Of a stretch of 64,000 nucleotides of DNA, positions 9,016 through 18,573 are shown in pieces. The DNA comes from an uncultured Sphaerochaeta sp. (GTDB lineage Bacteria > Spirochaetota > Spirochaetia > Sphaerochaetales > Sphaerochaetaceae). The first letter of the stretch is position 1; the number at the start of each line of letters is the position of its first letter. The position numbers and the translations under genes were made by a program. The stretch lies in assembly GCF_963667405.1 (NCBI RefSeq), contig NZ_OY763408.1, positions 1,945,757 through 2,009,756 on the forward strand, written 5' to 3'. The notes below the pieces were generated by a model. The model was not told where the DNA came from and searched no databases. It saw only the letters and a program-made list of their open reading frames with translations.

Positions 9016-10596
9016 ATGTCTGCAGACGACAACACGAACGGAAAGAAACCCGAAGAGGAGTCCAAGGCTCTCGCCTTCGAGAAAGCAAAAAAGAGCACAG
9101 CTGTGGTTGAGGGCAAAAAAGAAGCCGCTCTCAAGCCCAAACGCAAGATAACAATCGGCTGGGTTCTGGGAATGATTATCCTGATCCTTATTGCCGTGTC
9201 CTTCGTGTTGGCCCCGGCCATCGAAGCCTTCGTCGGCAAGAACAGCAACAGCAACGGCATTGTGTTCGGTACCTATGGCAAGGAAGAGATCAAGTACGCA
9301 TACGGCAACTACTTCTATGACCAGGTCCAGAACTATGCAGACCAGTACAAGTCCAGTGGCGTCGACCAGACGCAGGCACTCTACCAGATCTGGAAGAGTG
9401 CTTATGACAGCACGGTTCTCTTCACGGCCATCAACCAGCTCGCTTCAAAGGCAGGCATCATTGCAGCAGACGAGGTGGTGACCCGCGCAATCATAGAAAG
9501 CGGAGCCTACCACAAGGATGGCAAGTTCGACGTAGACACCTACCAAAAGGCAAGTGCCGAGACGAAAGCCTCGGTTGACAAGTCCATCCGCCGTTCCCTC
9601 CCCTATCAGATCGTCATCGATGACATCGGCACGGTTCTCTCCTCCTCAGCCGAAGCTGCCTACATTGCAGATATGGCTTCCCAGGGCAGGACGTTCCGTT
9701 ATCTCGGCCTTGAACCCCAGCTGTATCCGAATGAGCTTGCTGCCCAATATGCCTTGCAGAACAAGCAGCTCTTCTCCATGATGGATCTGAGTGTCATCTC
9801 TCTCGATACCGCTGAGAAAGCACAGAGTGTCTACGACTCCATCAAGAGCGGCGCAACTTCCTTTGAGGATGCTGCGGTTGCAAACAGTCTTGACTCCTAT
9901 GCAGCAGAAGGCGGCAAGGTCGGCCAGATCTACTACTACGGAGTTGTCTCCAACTTCAAGAATGCAGATGAGGCCATTGCCCTGCTCAGTGCCAAGGAAA
10001 GCGATGTAATCGGTCCTTTCGAAGCAAATGGCGCATTCACCCTCTACAAGATCAACAGCGCTGCCACCCAGCCTGACTTTGCAAGCGAAGCCACCCTTGC
10101 TTCGGTAAAGGCCTATCTGGCCACCAGCGAAAGTGCCGTCATCGACACCTACCTCTCTGAACTTGCTGCAACCTACAGTGCACAGGCCAAGGAAGCGGGA
10201 CTCGACCAGGTCGCCCTCGATCACAATCTTGAGATCGTGGAAGTTCCTGCCACCCCGTACAATGCTGGAGAGAGCAGCTACATGAGCGGTTTCTCCTATA
10301 CCGATGAGAATGGACTGCTTGCGGCAGCTGCTGCCGGCGATGTCCAGAAGCAACTGTTCCAGGCTGAGCCCAACTCCTTGCTCGATCCGCTCAAGGTCGG
10401 CACCTCCTACCTCTTGGTGGAAACCGGAGAGGATGCAAAGGATGAGGGTATGGAAAGTTACCTGTCCATGTTCTACAACTACTACAGCGGAAGCCAGAAT
10501 CAGCAGGATTTCTCCCAGGCTCTGTACACTTCCGACCAGTTCAAGGACGACTTCCTGACCACCTTCCTGACCGTGGTCCTGGGACAGCCCACCTAA
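9016..10596 (+). CDS. Membrane-anchored SurA/PpiD-like peptidyl-prolyl isomerase chaperone
   Basis: A 526-residue protein with a charged cytoplasmic tail (about 45 residues), one transmembrane helix (roughly residues 50-72) and a long periplasmic part. This is the architecture of PpiD. The region after the helix resembles SurA_N chaperone domains. A parvulin-like segment lies near residues 255-350, with the pattern SVISLDTAEKAQSVYDSI, FEDAAV, GGKVGQ and IGPFEANGAFTLYKI. It would assist folding of exported and outer-membrane proteins at the outer face of the inner membrane. It is monocistronic, with its own promoter and a strong terminator. Isomerase activity itself is not certain. Confidence 0.82.
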   Translation: MSADDNTNGKKPEEESKALAFEKAKKSTAVVEGKKEAALKPKRKITIGWVLGMIILILIAVSFVLAPAIEAFVGKNSNSNGIVFGTYGKEEIKYAYGNYFYDQVQNYADQYKSSGVDQTQALYQIWKSAYDSTVLFTAINQLASKAGIIAADEVVTRAIIESGAYHKDGKFDVDTYQKASAETKASVDKSIRRSLPYQIVIDDIGTVLSSSAEAAYIADMASQGRTFRYLGLEPQLYPNELAAQYALQNKQLFSMMDLSVISLDTAEKAQSVYDSIKSGATSFEDAAVANSLDSYAAEGGKVGQIYYYGVVSNFKNADEAIALLSAKESDVIGPFEANGAFTLYKINSAATQPDFASEATLASVKAYLATSESAVIDTYLSELAATYSAQAKEAGLDQVALDHNLEIVEVPATPYNAGESSYMSGFSYTDENGLLAAAAAGDVQKQLFQAEPNSLLDPLKVGTSYLLVETGEDAKDEGMESYLSMFYNYYSGSQNQQDFSQALYTSDQFKDDFLTTFLTVVLGQPT

Positions 10597-10623
10597 GCCA
10601 ATCACGGGTCTCACCTACGAAAT

Positions 10624-10650
10624 GCTGGTACTTCGGTACCAGCTTTTTTT
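10624..10650 (+). terminator. Rho-independent terminator after the chaperone gene
   Basis: GCTGGTAC (10624-10631), the stable TTCG tetraloop and GTACCAGC (10636-10643) form a perfect stem. Seven T residues follow. It ends the chaperone transcript before the metallophosphoesterase gene. Confidence 0.95.
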
Positions 10651-10692
10651 GTATGGAATGCTGACATCTTCTGTGATAGCCTATGGATAATC

Positions 10693-11769
10693 ATGAAGAG
10701 ATCTTCTGTCTGGGTCCTCAAAACCCTTCTTATATCGCTGCTGGTCCTCCTTGCAGCGGGAGGCATAGTCACCTATCTGGTAATAGACGGGCTTACCAAC
10801 ACCAGATTGTACCAGCAGGTCGACCGGTTTTCAGAACTTTTCAGCGTTCCAAAGCAACCCTTTGACCTGTCCGAAGTAGTGGCAGAGAAAAAAGCCTTCA
10901 CCATGGAGTATCCGGAGGATGGGACGTTCACCATTCTCTGGGGCACCGACTTCCATCTCCGGCGAGGGCCGTTTTCCAATAGGGACAAGATCTATGCACT
11001 GCTCGAACGTGCTTTTGCAGAGACTGATCCAGACCTGACGGTCATAAGCGGCGATCTTCTGTTCAGTTTCAATGGGGTACAGATGCTCACCGAGTTCGCA
11101 TCCTTCATGCAGAAACACAACCGCAAGTGGGCATACTGCTTTGGCAATCACGACGGGCAATACCAGCACGACCACAGAACCTTGGCCTCAGTTCTGGACA
11201 GCTTTGACACCGCCCTCTTCTCCACCGGTGAGGAGTGGGTCCTCGGCTACAGCGACTATCCGGTGGTGCTGACGCGTGAGGGCATTCCTCAGCAGGCCAT
11301 CATGTTGCTCGACTCGCACGACAGCAGGATCTACGAGGACTCGGTCATTGCCCCTGACTACATCTACCCCTCCCAAATCGCCTGGTACCGGTGGGTTGAG
11401 GATGGGCTTGGCGATATTCCCCTCTACGCATTCATCCATATCCCCATCCCTGAGTTCAAGCTTATGTGGGAGAGTGGGACTGCAGTGGGAGTAAAGAACG
11501 ACAAGATTGTGAACGTCCCGCTGGACAACAGCGGTCTTTTTGCCGCAATGCAGGAAAAAGGCAATACCGTCGCAATTTTCAGCGGGCATGATCACCTCAA
11601 CGATTTTCATGGCACCTGGGAAGGGATTGACCTGCACTATGGCCGCAGTGCAAGTTACGGCTCGTATGGTGCGGATATCCATGCAAAGGGGCTGAAGACC
11701 ATCACGTTGGACTTAGCCTCCCCTTCCTACACAATGAAGACCTTTACCGTCGATGACTGGAACCTATAG
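10693..11769 (+). CDS. Metallophosphoesterase with N-terminal membrane anchor
   Basis: A 358-residue calcineurin-like phosphoesterase. An N-terminal hydrophobic segment (about residues 8-30) should anchor or export it. The metal-binding motifs are in order: GTDFHLR (D-x-H) near residue 85, SGDLLF near 120, FGNHDGQ near 152, a histidine in FIHIPIPEF near 250, and GHDHLNDF near 300. The layout resembles the Dcr2/purple-acid-phosphatase-like branch, but the substrate is unknown. The next gene starts ten bases after its stop with its own ribosome site, so the two are probably cotranscribed. Confidence 0.88.
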   Translation: MKRSSVWVLKTLLISLLVLLAAGGIVTYLVIDGLTNTRLYQQVDRFSELFSVPKQPFDLSEVVAEKKAFTMEYPEDGTFTILWGTDFHLRRGPFSNRDKIYALLERAFAETDPDLTVISGDLLFSFNGVQMLTEFASFMQKHNRKWAYCFGNHDGQYQHDHRTLASVLDSFDTALFSTGEEWVLGYSDYPVVLTREGIPQQAIMLLDSHDSRIYEDSVIAPDYIYPSQIAWYRWVEDGLGDIPLYAFIHIPIPEFKLMWESGTAVGVKNDKIVNVPLDNSGLFAAMQEKGNTVAIFSGHDHLNDFHGTWEGIDLHYGRSASYGSYGADIHAKGLKTITLDLASPSYTMKTFTVDDWNL

Positions 11770-11779
11770 GAGGCAAGAT

Positions 11780-12820
11780 ATGGAACATGAAGTAGACCGC
11801 AAGCAGAATCTGCTGGACGCGAAGGGACATATCGTCGAAGAGGGTTGGGCACGCCATCCGCTGTGGCACTACGACCGTACCCAGGTCAAGGGTGGCAAGC
11901 CCAGGATCAAGGAGTGGGACTACTATGCCATCGTCAACCAGCAGAGAGGCTACGCCGTTGCCCTCACGATCAGTGACCTCGGGTATGCGGCCCTTTTTGC
12001 CATCGCCTATATCGACTTCCAAAGAAAAGCGGTAAGCCAAAGCGATGCACTCTCGTTTCTCCCTCTCGGTAAACTCGGCCTCGCCCCATCATCCCAGGAA
12101 GAGAGCCATGTTTCATGGGCAGACAAGAAACTACGCCTGGCCTTCATCAAGAAGGGACAGGAGCGCCATCTCATGGCTGCCTGCCCGCAGATGATCCTTC
12201 CTGACGGGACAGTGGGCCTTGATATCGACATCACTTTGGTACAAGAGAGAAATGCCGAGAGCCTGAACATCGCAACCAGCTGGAAGGAACAGAGAAAAGC
12301 CTTCTATCTCAACGAAAAGATCAACTGCCTGGCGGCAAAAGGCACTGTGCGCAGAGGTTTGGAAGTTGAAAACCTCTTGCTTGGGGAAGCGTGGGGAGTC
12401 TTGGACTGGGGAAGGGGCCGGTGGACCTATACCAACACCTGGTACTGGGCAAGTGTCTCCGCCTTGGTTGAGAACGTTCCCTTCGGCCTGAATCTGGGGT
12501 ATGGCTTCTCAGACAGGACTCCTGCAAGTGAGAATGCCATCATCTACAATCACATCATTCATAAGCTGGGCAACGTGACCTTCTCCTTCGACAAGGAACA
12601 TCCGGAAAAGCCTTGGGAGATACAGGATGCGGAAGGCAGGCTCAAACTCACCTTCGAACCCGTCGTGGACAGAAGCAGCACCACCAATTTTGTGCTCATC
12701 AAGAGCAACCAGCATCAGTATTTCGGAACATACCGCGGCATGTGCATCCTTGACGACGGTACGACGCTTGCAATCACGGATGCATTGGGCTTCGCAGAGG
12801 AGGTATACAACCGCTGGTAA
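11780..12820 (+). CDS. DUF2804 family protein
   Basis: A protein of about 346 residues with no signal peptide. It begins with a short segment holding an E-x-G-W-A-R-H pattern and continues with many aromatic, beta-rich stretches such as KEWDYYAIV, WGVLDWGRGRWTY and NTWYWAS, features of the DUF2804 family. No function is known to me; the fold of related families suggests a lipocalin-like or hydrolase-like barrel. The start at 11780 is set by AGGAGG eight bases upstream. It follows the metallophosphoesterase closely, so a shared role is possible but unproven. Confidence 0.75.
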   Translation: MEHEVDRKQNLLDAKGHIVEEGWARHPLWHYDRTQVKGGKPRIKEWDYYAIVNQQRGYAVALTISDLGYAALFAIAYIDFQRKAVSQSDALSFLPLGKLGLAPSSQEESHVSWADKKLRLAFIKKGQERHLMAACPQMILPDGTVGLDIDITLVQERNAESLNIATSWKEQRKAFYLNEKINCLAAKGTVRRGLEVENLLLGEAWGVLDWGRGRWTYTNTWYWASVSALVENVPFGLNLGYGFSDRTPASENAIIYNHIIHKLGNVTFSFDKEHPEKPWEIQDAEGRLKLTFEPVVDRSSTTNFVLIKSNQHQYFGTYRGMCILDDGTTLAITDALGFAEEVYNRW

Positions 12821-12945
12821 GGGAATTTTCCCATTTAGGATGTTTCTGTCTTGCAAGAAGTTGTTCATTTGTATAGACTGGACTGGCTTAGTTGTATATC
12901 TCGGAGTGAAACCGATAATCCATCCATACATTTTTCAGGAGATCC

Positions 12946-14832
12946 ATGTCAGAGTTAACCAGCTTTGCGGACCTAGGACTGTCCGCGCAAACCATTGCCG
13001 CCATCGCATCGAAGGGGTTCGAAGAACCCACCAAGATTCAGGCTGCCTGTATTCCCCTGCTCCTTAAGGACCAGGTAGACGTAATTGGCCAGGCACAAAC
13101 AGGAACCGGCAAGACTGCCGCTTTCTCCCTCCCCATTCTCGAAATTGTCGACCCGTCCCTCTATCAAGTACAAGCACTTATCCTTGCACCGACCAGAGAA
13201 CTTGCCGTGCAGACCGCAGAAGAGATCAGCTCCCTACGGGGAGACCGCAGGCTTGAGATTGCTGCCGTATACGGTGGTGCATCGATGGAACTGCAGCTGC
13301 GCAAGCTGCGCAGGGGCACCCATGTTGTCGTCGGGACCCCGGGCCGTATCCTCGACCACCTCAGAAGGGGCTCGCTGAATCTTGAGCACCTGAAGTTCGT
13401 TGTCCTCGATGAGGCAGACGAGATGTTGGACATGGGCTTCATCGATGACATTGAGGAAGTACTGAAGCAGACACCCGAAGAAAAGAGGATGCTCTGTTTC
13501 TCCGCCACCATGCCTGCACCTATCCAGCGTCTTGCCGAGCGATTCATGCATGAGCCTCAGATGGTCAAGATCCAGCAGGACACCAACACCAGTGACCTCA
13601 CCGACCAGATTTACATCGAGGTCCGCGAGTCCGACAAGCTTGAGGCACTTACCCGTATCATCGATATGGAGGAGAGCTTCTATGGCATCGTATTCTGCCG
13701 AACCAAGGTCCAGTGTGATGAAATCGGGCGCAAGCTCATGGACCGCGGCTACGATGCAGAACCGCTTCATGGAGACCTTTCCCAGAAGCAGCGTGAGCTC
13801 ATCCTGCACAAGATGCGCGAACGGTCGATCAGTATCATCGTGGCTACGGACGTAGCTGCCCGTGGCATCGATATCTCCGATCTTACCCATGTCATCAACT
13901 TCTCCCTTCCCGAGGATCCGGATGCTTACATCCACCGGGTAGGAAGAACCGGACGTGCAGGCAAGACCGGCGTGGCCATCACCTTTGTTGCACCGCGCGA
14001 ATTCAAGCGCTTCTCCTTCATCAAGAAAGTTTCCAAGACTGATATCCGACGCGAGTCGGTGCCTGAGGCCAGCCAGATCATCAAGATCAAGCGGGCCAGG
14101 ATTCTCAGCCAGCTTACCGCACTTGAAGAGAAAACCGGAGAGGACAGCCCCTTCCTGCCGATTGCTGAGCAGCTGTTGGAAGGAAAGGATCCCGAGCTCG
14201 TGGTCTCAGCATTGCTCGACCACTTCTACAAGGATGAGCTGGACGTCTCCAAGTATCAGCAGATCTCCCAAGGTCGCAATGAGCGCAGAAGTGAAGGCTC
14301 GTTCAGTGAAGAGAGCGGTATCACCCGTCTTTTCATTGCCCGCGGCAGGAAGGATGGACTGGACAAGCGTATGCTGATCGACTACCTGATCGAACAGGTG
14401 GGAGCAGAGGATCGCGATATCCAGGATGTTTCGGTACGCGATGACTTTTCGTTCGTCAGTGCACCCCTGCAGGTTGCCGAACGTATCCTGCAGACCTTCA
14501 GTGCCCAGAGCCCGGAAGGCAAGCCGCTCATCACCAGGGCGAAGCCTGACAATCCGAACGGCAAGAATCTCAGCGGAAGAACCCGCGGAGAGCGGTATGA
14601 GGAGCGTCCTTATTCGCAAGATCGTCGGGGATCGGCACCGTTCAGAGTTCGCAGGGAACGGGAGGACTTCCAGCCGTATGGTCGGGACTCCTATGGGGAC
14701 GAGGACTACCACCGTGTAGCACCCGCCTTCGAAGACCGGCCTGCCCGTAGTCATGGGAAGTACAGCTCTCCCAAGAACAAGAAAGGCTCCTTCCCCAAAA
14801 AGCCCAGTAGCCGAAAGCGATATCACGACTAA
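12946..14832 (+). CDS. deaD: DEAD-box RNA helicase with DbpA-type RNA-binding domain
   Basis: A 628-residue ATP-dependent RNA helicase of the CsdA/DeaD group. The Q motif is FADLGLSAQTIAAIASKGFE, followed by AQTGTGKT, PTRELAVQ, TPGRILDH, DEAD, SAT, GIVFCRTK, ATDVAARGID and HRVGRTGRAG. A DbpA-like RNA-binding domain lies near residues 460-535, and the tail is rich in Arg, Ser and Tyr. Expected roles are ribosome assembly and RNA unwinding, often in the cold. The start has AGGAGA four bases upstream. The 125-base leader contains no other gene, and a terminator follows the stop, so the gene is monocistronic. Confidence 0.95.
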   Translation: MSELTSFADLGLSAQTIAAIASKGFEEPTKIQAACIPLLLKDQVDVIGQAQTGTGKTAAFSLPILEIVDPSLYQVQALILAPTRELAVQTAEEISSLRGDRRLEIAAVYGGASMELQLRKLRRGTHVVVGTPGRILDHLRRGSLNLEHLKFVVLDEADEMLDMGFIDDIEEVLKQTPEEKRMLCFSATMPAPIQRLAERFMHEPQMVKIQQDTNTSDLTDQIYIEVRESDKLEALTRIIDMEESFYGIVFCRTKVQCDEIGRKLMDRGYDAEPLHGDLSQKQRELILHKMRERSISIIVATDVAARGIDISDLTHVINFSLPEDPDAYIHRVGRTGRAGKTGVAITFVAPREFKRFSFIKKVSKTDIRRESVPEASQIIKIKRARILSQLTALEEKTGEDSPFLPIAEQLLEGKDPELVVSALLDHFYKDELDVSKYQQISQGRNERRSEGSFSEESGITRLFIARGRKDGLDKRMLIDYLIEQVGAEDRDIQDVSVRDDFSFVSAPLQVAERILQTFSAQSPEGKPLITRAKPDNPNGKNLSGRTRGERYEERPYSQDRRGSAPFRVRREREDFQPYGRDSYGDEDYHRVAPAFEDRPARSHGKYSSPKNKKGSFPKKPSSRKRYHD

Positions 14833-14840
14833 ACAATCAA

Positions 14841-14866
14841 CCCACTTGGCATCCAGGTGGGTTTTT
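14841..14866 (+). terminator. Rho-independent terminator after deaD
   Basis: CCCACTTGG, loop CATC and CCAGGTGGG form a nine-pair stem with one G-T pair. TTTTTC follows. It separates deaD from the RND transporter gene. Confidence 0.9.
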
Positions 14867-14917
14867 CTTGGCCCCGCTCTATGCTATACTCTGTGGTCAA
14901 GCCTGTAAGGGAGACTC

Positions 14918-17347
14918 ATGAAATTCGATCTACTGCGCCTCATCGGCAAGCACAGCAAATTGACACTGGCCATCATCATGGTCATTACAGCATTCTTTCT
15001 CTATCATGCTGCATTTCTGCATCTCAATGCAGATTACAACTCCCTGATGACCGAGTTGCAGGGGCAGACCACGTATGTGGTGGAGTCCGGAGTCAAAGCA
15101 CAGGGGAAAAACGCCACTTCTCCAGTATCCGACCAGATCCCAGAGACAGGAAAGCTCGAAACCGGTTCCTTGGGCAACCATCTTGTCGCCAGTACCGAGC
15201 CAACAGCTCCTCCGGCTTCTGATGAGCCGAGCTATACCACGACCTACCTTGTCATGATAGAGAGTCCTGCGCTCTATACTGCAGAGCATCTGAGCCTCAT
15301 TGAAGCAACAATCCAAGCACTCGAACACACTGAGTACCTCAGCAAGAGCTATTCGGTCCTGGATTTCGTCACTCTGGAGAAACGGGGAACACGTCTGGCA
15401 ACCATGCCCTTCTCCTCCCATCAGGAGAACCAGAACTCGTGGACCGATGAGGAAGCCCAGCTTCTGAAAAGCCGTATTGCATCAGATCCCTTGGTAAGGA
15501 GCTATCTGGTAAGTGAAGACCTGCAGGGCTTTTTGTTCAGTTTTGAATCGACTGCCCTCACCGAAGCGCAGGAGCAAGAGCTTGCCGATATGCTTGGCAC
15601 GCTTACCGAAGCGGGAATGAAGATCTCAATCAACGGGGGTGCGGTCATCACCAACCGCCTGATGCACTACCTTGGCCGGGATCTCAGCATCCTGCTCTCC
15701 CTCTGCTTCGTAGCCATACTCTTGGTCTATTACCTGAGTTTCAAAGCAAAGCGAAGTGTACTGCTCCCCTTCTCCATGTCGGTGATCGGCATCATCTGGA
15801 CCTTTGGGAGCATGCGCCTGCTCGGATACTCGCTGACCATCGTCAACATTGTCACCCCGTGCATGGTTCTCAATCTCGGCTCTTCCTATGCCATCCACGT
15901 CATCGGCGAGTACTATACCGATTACAGCAAGGGCATGAACTCCATTGAATCCACCAAGAAGATCCTGCGCACCATCTTCTTTGCCTGCGTGACTACGGTC
16001 ATCGGCTTCATGAGCCTCCTCTTCTCGAAGACACAGGCCCTCAGGGAGTTTGGGGTTGCCGTAGGGTTCGGGGTCACCTACTGTGCAGTACTGGCTTCCA
16101 CCTATCTGCCGGCCCAATTGAGTCTGGTGGTGCCTCCCAAAAAAGAGCAGATCAGGACGTACCGCAAGGGATACCTGGCCAGGGCTGTGCTTCTGTTCGA
16201 CCGGACCGTAGCAAAAAAGTGGCCCCTCTTCGTCCTGCTCTGGGTACTGGTCATCGCCGGCTATGCACTGACCCGCGACCATATCCCGGTAAACACCAAC
16301 TACATGTCCTACCTTCCCAAACGCGATCCTTTCGGGAAAAGCAGCCAGCACTTTGCCCAACAAATGGGGGGTGATATTCCCTATGTACTCACCATTGAGG
16401 CTCCTGAAGGTGAAGAAAAATTCTTCCTCAAGAGTGAGAACCTTGGCTCCGTATACTCATTTGAACAAGCTCTCTCCACGCAAAGCGAGGATATCAGGCA
16501 GATTCTCTCCTTTGCCAGCTATGTCAGCTTTGCAAACTCCGTCTATAGCGATGAGGAGGGCATCCCCACCTCAGACGGCCTTTTGAATCTGCTCAGTCGC
16601 ATGGTGCTGCTGATGAGCAGGCAAGGCCAGGAAGAGTTGAGTTCCATTCTCAATGTTGAGGGAACCAAGCTCACCATCTACCTGCAGCATTTTGATGCTG
16701 AGGAACAGGCTCTCTGGACCTTGGGCAGTGCCGAACGCATTGAAGAGACAATTCTGGCAAACCTTCATTTGCTCCCCAATGGCAGCAAGCTGACCATTTC
16801 AGGTGAGCCGCACAAGACGCTCAACTTCTCCGCCGACCTGCTGCACGACCAGAGAATGAGCACCTATGCCAGTTATCTGCTTGTCTTTTTGGTAGTGCTC
16901 TTTGCTTTCAAATCACTGTCACTTGCCCTCTATGCCCTGATTCCGATCCTGACGGGAGTCATGGCGAACTACATCTTCATGTATTTCTTCCAGATTCCTT
17001 TCGATATGATCACCGTCAGCTTTGCTGCAGTTGCCGTAGGTACAGGCATCGATGATGCCATCCACTTCCTCATCCGCTACAAGAATAAGTTGGGAAAGGA
17101 CGACAGGAGTACCGAAGCACTCCTGTCGGAGACCATCCGGGAGACAGGAAGACCCATTATTCTGACAACGCTCTCCATCATCGCCGGCATGATGATGTTC
17201 CTCTTTGCAAGCTATACGCCGGTACGATACTTCGGGAGCCTGATGAGTATGGCCTTGCTGAACTGCATGCTCTCCACCCTTCTGATCATGCCCTCAGTGA
17301 TTCGTCTGGTGGCCTTCCTCAAACGGCGTTTCCCCCGCAAGATATGA
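14918..17347 (+). CDS. MMPL/RND-family lipid-type transporter (copy 1)
   Basis: An 809-residue inner-membrane protein with the RND pseudo-dimer layout: TM1, a periplasmic loop of about 230 residues, five helices, then TM7, a second loop and five more helices. The family landmarks LGSSYAIHVIGEYYTD (near residue 325) and VGTGIDDAIHFLIRYKNK (near 710) are present in the two halves. The relatives closest in size and layout are MMPL/HpnN-type exporters of lipids rather than AcrB-type drug pumps. The first loop has a low-complexity stretch rich in Thr, Glu and Pro. The 3' end overlaps the convergent GT4 gene by 54 bases. A homologue lies 3.6 kb downstream. Confidence 0.88.
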   Translation: MKFDLLRLIGKHSKLTLAIIMVITAFFLYHAAFLHLNADYNSLMTELQGQTTYVVESGVKAQGKNATSPVSDQIPETGKLETGSLGNHLVASTEPTAPPASDEPSYTTTYLVMIESPALYTAEHLSLIEATIQALEHTEYLSKSYSVLDFVTLEKRGTRLATMPFSSHQENQNSWTDEEAQLLKSRIASDPLVRSYLVSEDLQGFLFSFESTALTEAQEQELADMLGTLTEAGMKISINGGAVITNRLMHYLGRDLSILLSLCFVAILLVYYLSFKAKRSVLLPFSMSVIGIIWTFGSMRLLGYSLTIVNIVTPCMVLNLGSSYAIHVIGEYYTDYSKGMNSIESTKKILRTIFFACVTTVIGFMSLLFSKTQALREFGVAVGFGVTYCAVLASTYLPAQLSLVVPPKKEQIRTYRKGYLARAVLLFDRTVAKKWPLFVLLWVLVIAGYALTRDHIPVNTNYMSYLPKRDPFGKSSQHFAQQMGGDIPYVLTIEAPEGEEKFFLKSENLGSVYSFEQALSTQSEDIRQILSFASYVSFANSVYSDEEGIPTSDGLLNLLSRMVLLMSRQGQEELSSILNVEGTKLTIYLQHFDAEEQALWTLGSAERIEETILANLHLLPNGSKLTISGEPHKTLNFSADLLHDQRMSTYASYLLVFLVVLFAFKSLSLALYALIPILTGVMANYIFMYFFQIPFDMITVSFAAVAVGTGIDDAIHFLIRYKNKLGKDDRSTEALLSETIRETGRPIILTTLSIIAGMMMFLFASYTPVRYFGSLMSMALLNCMLSTLLIMPSVIRLVAFLKRRFPRKI

Positions 17348-18466
17348 GCTGAGGGTCTGGGCCCACTGCATCAGGGAGAATCGCTGGCTGGCTTCCTTTG
17401 CGCTCCTCCCCATCGATTGCAGCTTCGCCCTGTCAGCCATCAGACGGTCCACCAGATGCACGAACTGGCGTTCCTCCCCGTATAGATATCCACACGCCTC
17501 TTCCTCGATGGAGAAGCCTAGCGAGCCATCCTCCTGCAAGAGGACTGGCAGTGATGCAGCCATCGCCTCGATGAAGCCCAGACCTTGGGACTCCCTGATC
17601 GAGGAAGAGACGAAGAGGTCAGCGATATGGTAGTAGAGAGGAATGTCAGCAGGTGCAACAAAACCGGTGAAGATGACCTGTTTCTCCAAACCAAGATCAC
17701 GCACCTGCTTTTTCAGGCTTGCTTCCTTCGGCCCTCCTCCGACGATGACCAGCTTTGCCTCCTTGTGCAGGACCGTGAGCAGGAAAAAAGCGTCGATGGT
17801 GAGGTTCAGGCGCTTCTCAGCTGCCAACCTGGAAACACTCATCAAAACGAAATCCGAACTGACCAAGCCCAAGGAAGTACGTAATGCATCAAGCGTATGC
17901 TCAAGCGGGGGAAGGGAAAACCGCTCGAGCTCGATGCCACTGGGAAGCACCACCATCTCCTTGGCAATGCCGTAGCGGCACAACATGGAGCGATGGGCTT
18001 CGGAAGGACTGATGATAAGATCCGAAAAACGCACCCGCCTTTTGACAACCTTGCCCATGAGCTGGTCCCACAGGTGGTGACGGATGCGCATCTGCTCGTT
18101 GTATCGGGTGAAGTCGGTATGACAGGTGTGGACCAGCCTGACTCCCAACGCTTTAGCAATTCGTCGTGCATAGCCCATGGTGAAGAACTCATTGTTTGAG
18201 TGCACCACCTCGGGCTTCCAAGCAAGGATCTCTGCAAGAAGAGGATCATGATACGAGAAAGTCATGGAGGAGTCGGGGAAGAGCTTCACAGGCGATGCAT
18301 GCAGATGATATACCCCATCCTCACAGTAGGATGTCCGCCTTGGCCCGATGGTGAGGAGGCGCACTTCGTGACCAAGCTTGGTCAGTGTGCTCCGTTCATT
18401 CAGCACGACCGTGGTGACCCCTCCGAGGGTAGGAAGGTAGAAATCGGTGGTGATGAGTACTCTCAC
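17294..18466 (-). CDS. GT4-type glycosyltransferase, probably acting on a membrane lipid
   Basis: A 390-residue GT-B enzyme. The N-terminal glycine-rich acceptor side begins VLITTDFYLPTLGGVTT; VHTCHTDFTRYNEQ lies near residue 113; the donor site has LPSGIELERF near 190, SVSRLAAEKRLNLTIDAF near 226 and SSSIRESQGLGFIEAMA near 305, an E-x7-E-like motif. The pattern resembles diacylglycerol alpha-glucosyltransferases and PimB-like enzymes, so a lipid acceptor is plausible. The start is a GTG with AGGGGG five to eight bases upstream. It is transcribed against both neighbours, which are also glycolipid or transport genes. Exact sugar and acceptor are not known. Confidence 0.86.
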   Translation of the reverse strand: MRVLITTDFYLPTLGGVTTVVLNERSTLTKLGHEVRLLTIGPRRTSYCEDGVYHLHASPVKLFPDSSMTFSYHDPLLAEILAWKPEVVHSNNEFFTMGYARRIAKALGVRLVHTCHTDFTRYNEQMRIRHHLWDQLMGKVVKRRVRFSDLIISPSEAHRSMLCRYGIAKEMVVLPSGIELERFSLPPLEHTLDALRTSLGLVSSDFVLMSVSRLAAEKRLNLTIDAFFLLTVLHKEAKLVIVGGGPKEASLKKQVRDLGLEKQVIFTGFVAPADIPLYYHIADLFVSSSIRESQGLGFIEAMAASLPVLLQEDGSLGFSIEEEACGYLYGEERQFVHLVDRLMADRAKLQSMGRSAKEASQRFSLMQWAQTLSSYLAGETPFEEGHQTNH

Positions 18467-18573
18467 ACAATCCCCCTACGTTTACTATACCCCTCTGGTA
18501 TTGTGCGAACAAGTTCATTTGTGCACTTGCCGGGATGAGTTCATACCGCTATGATGGCTACCGAGGAGCAACG

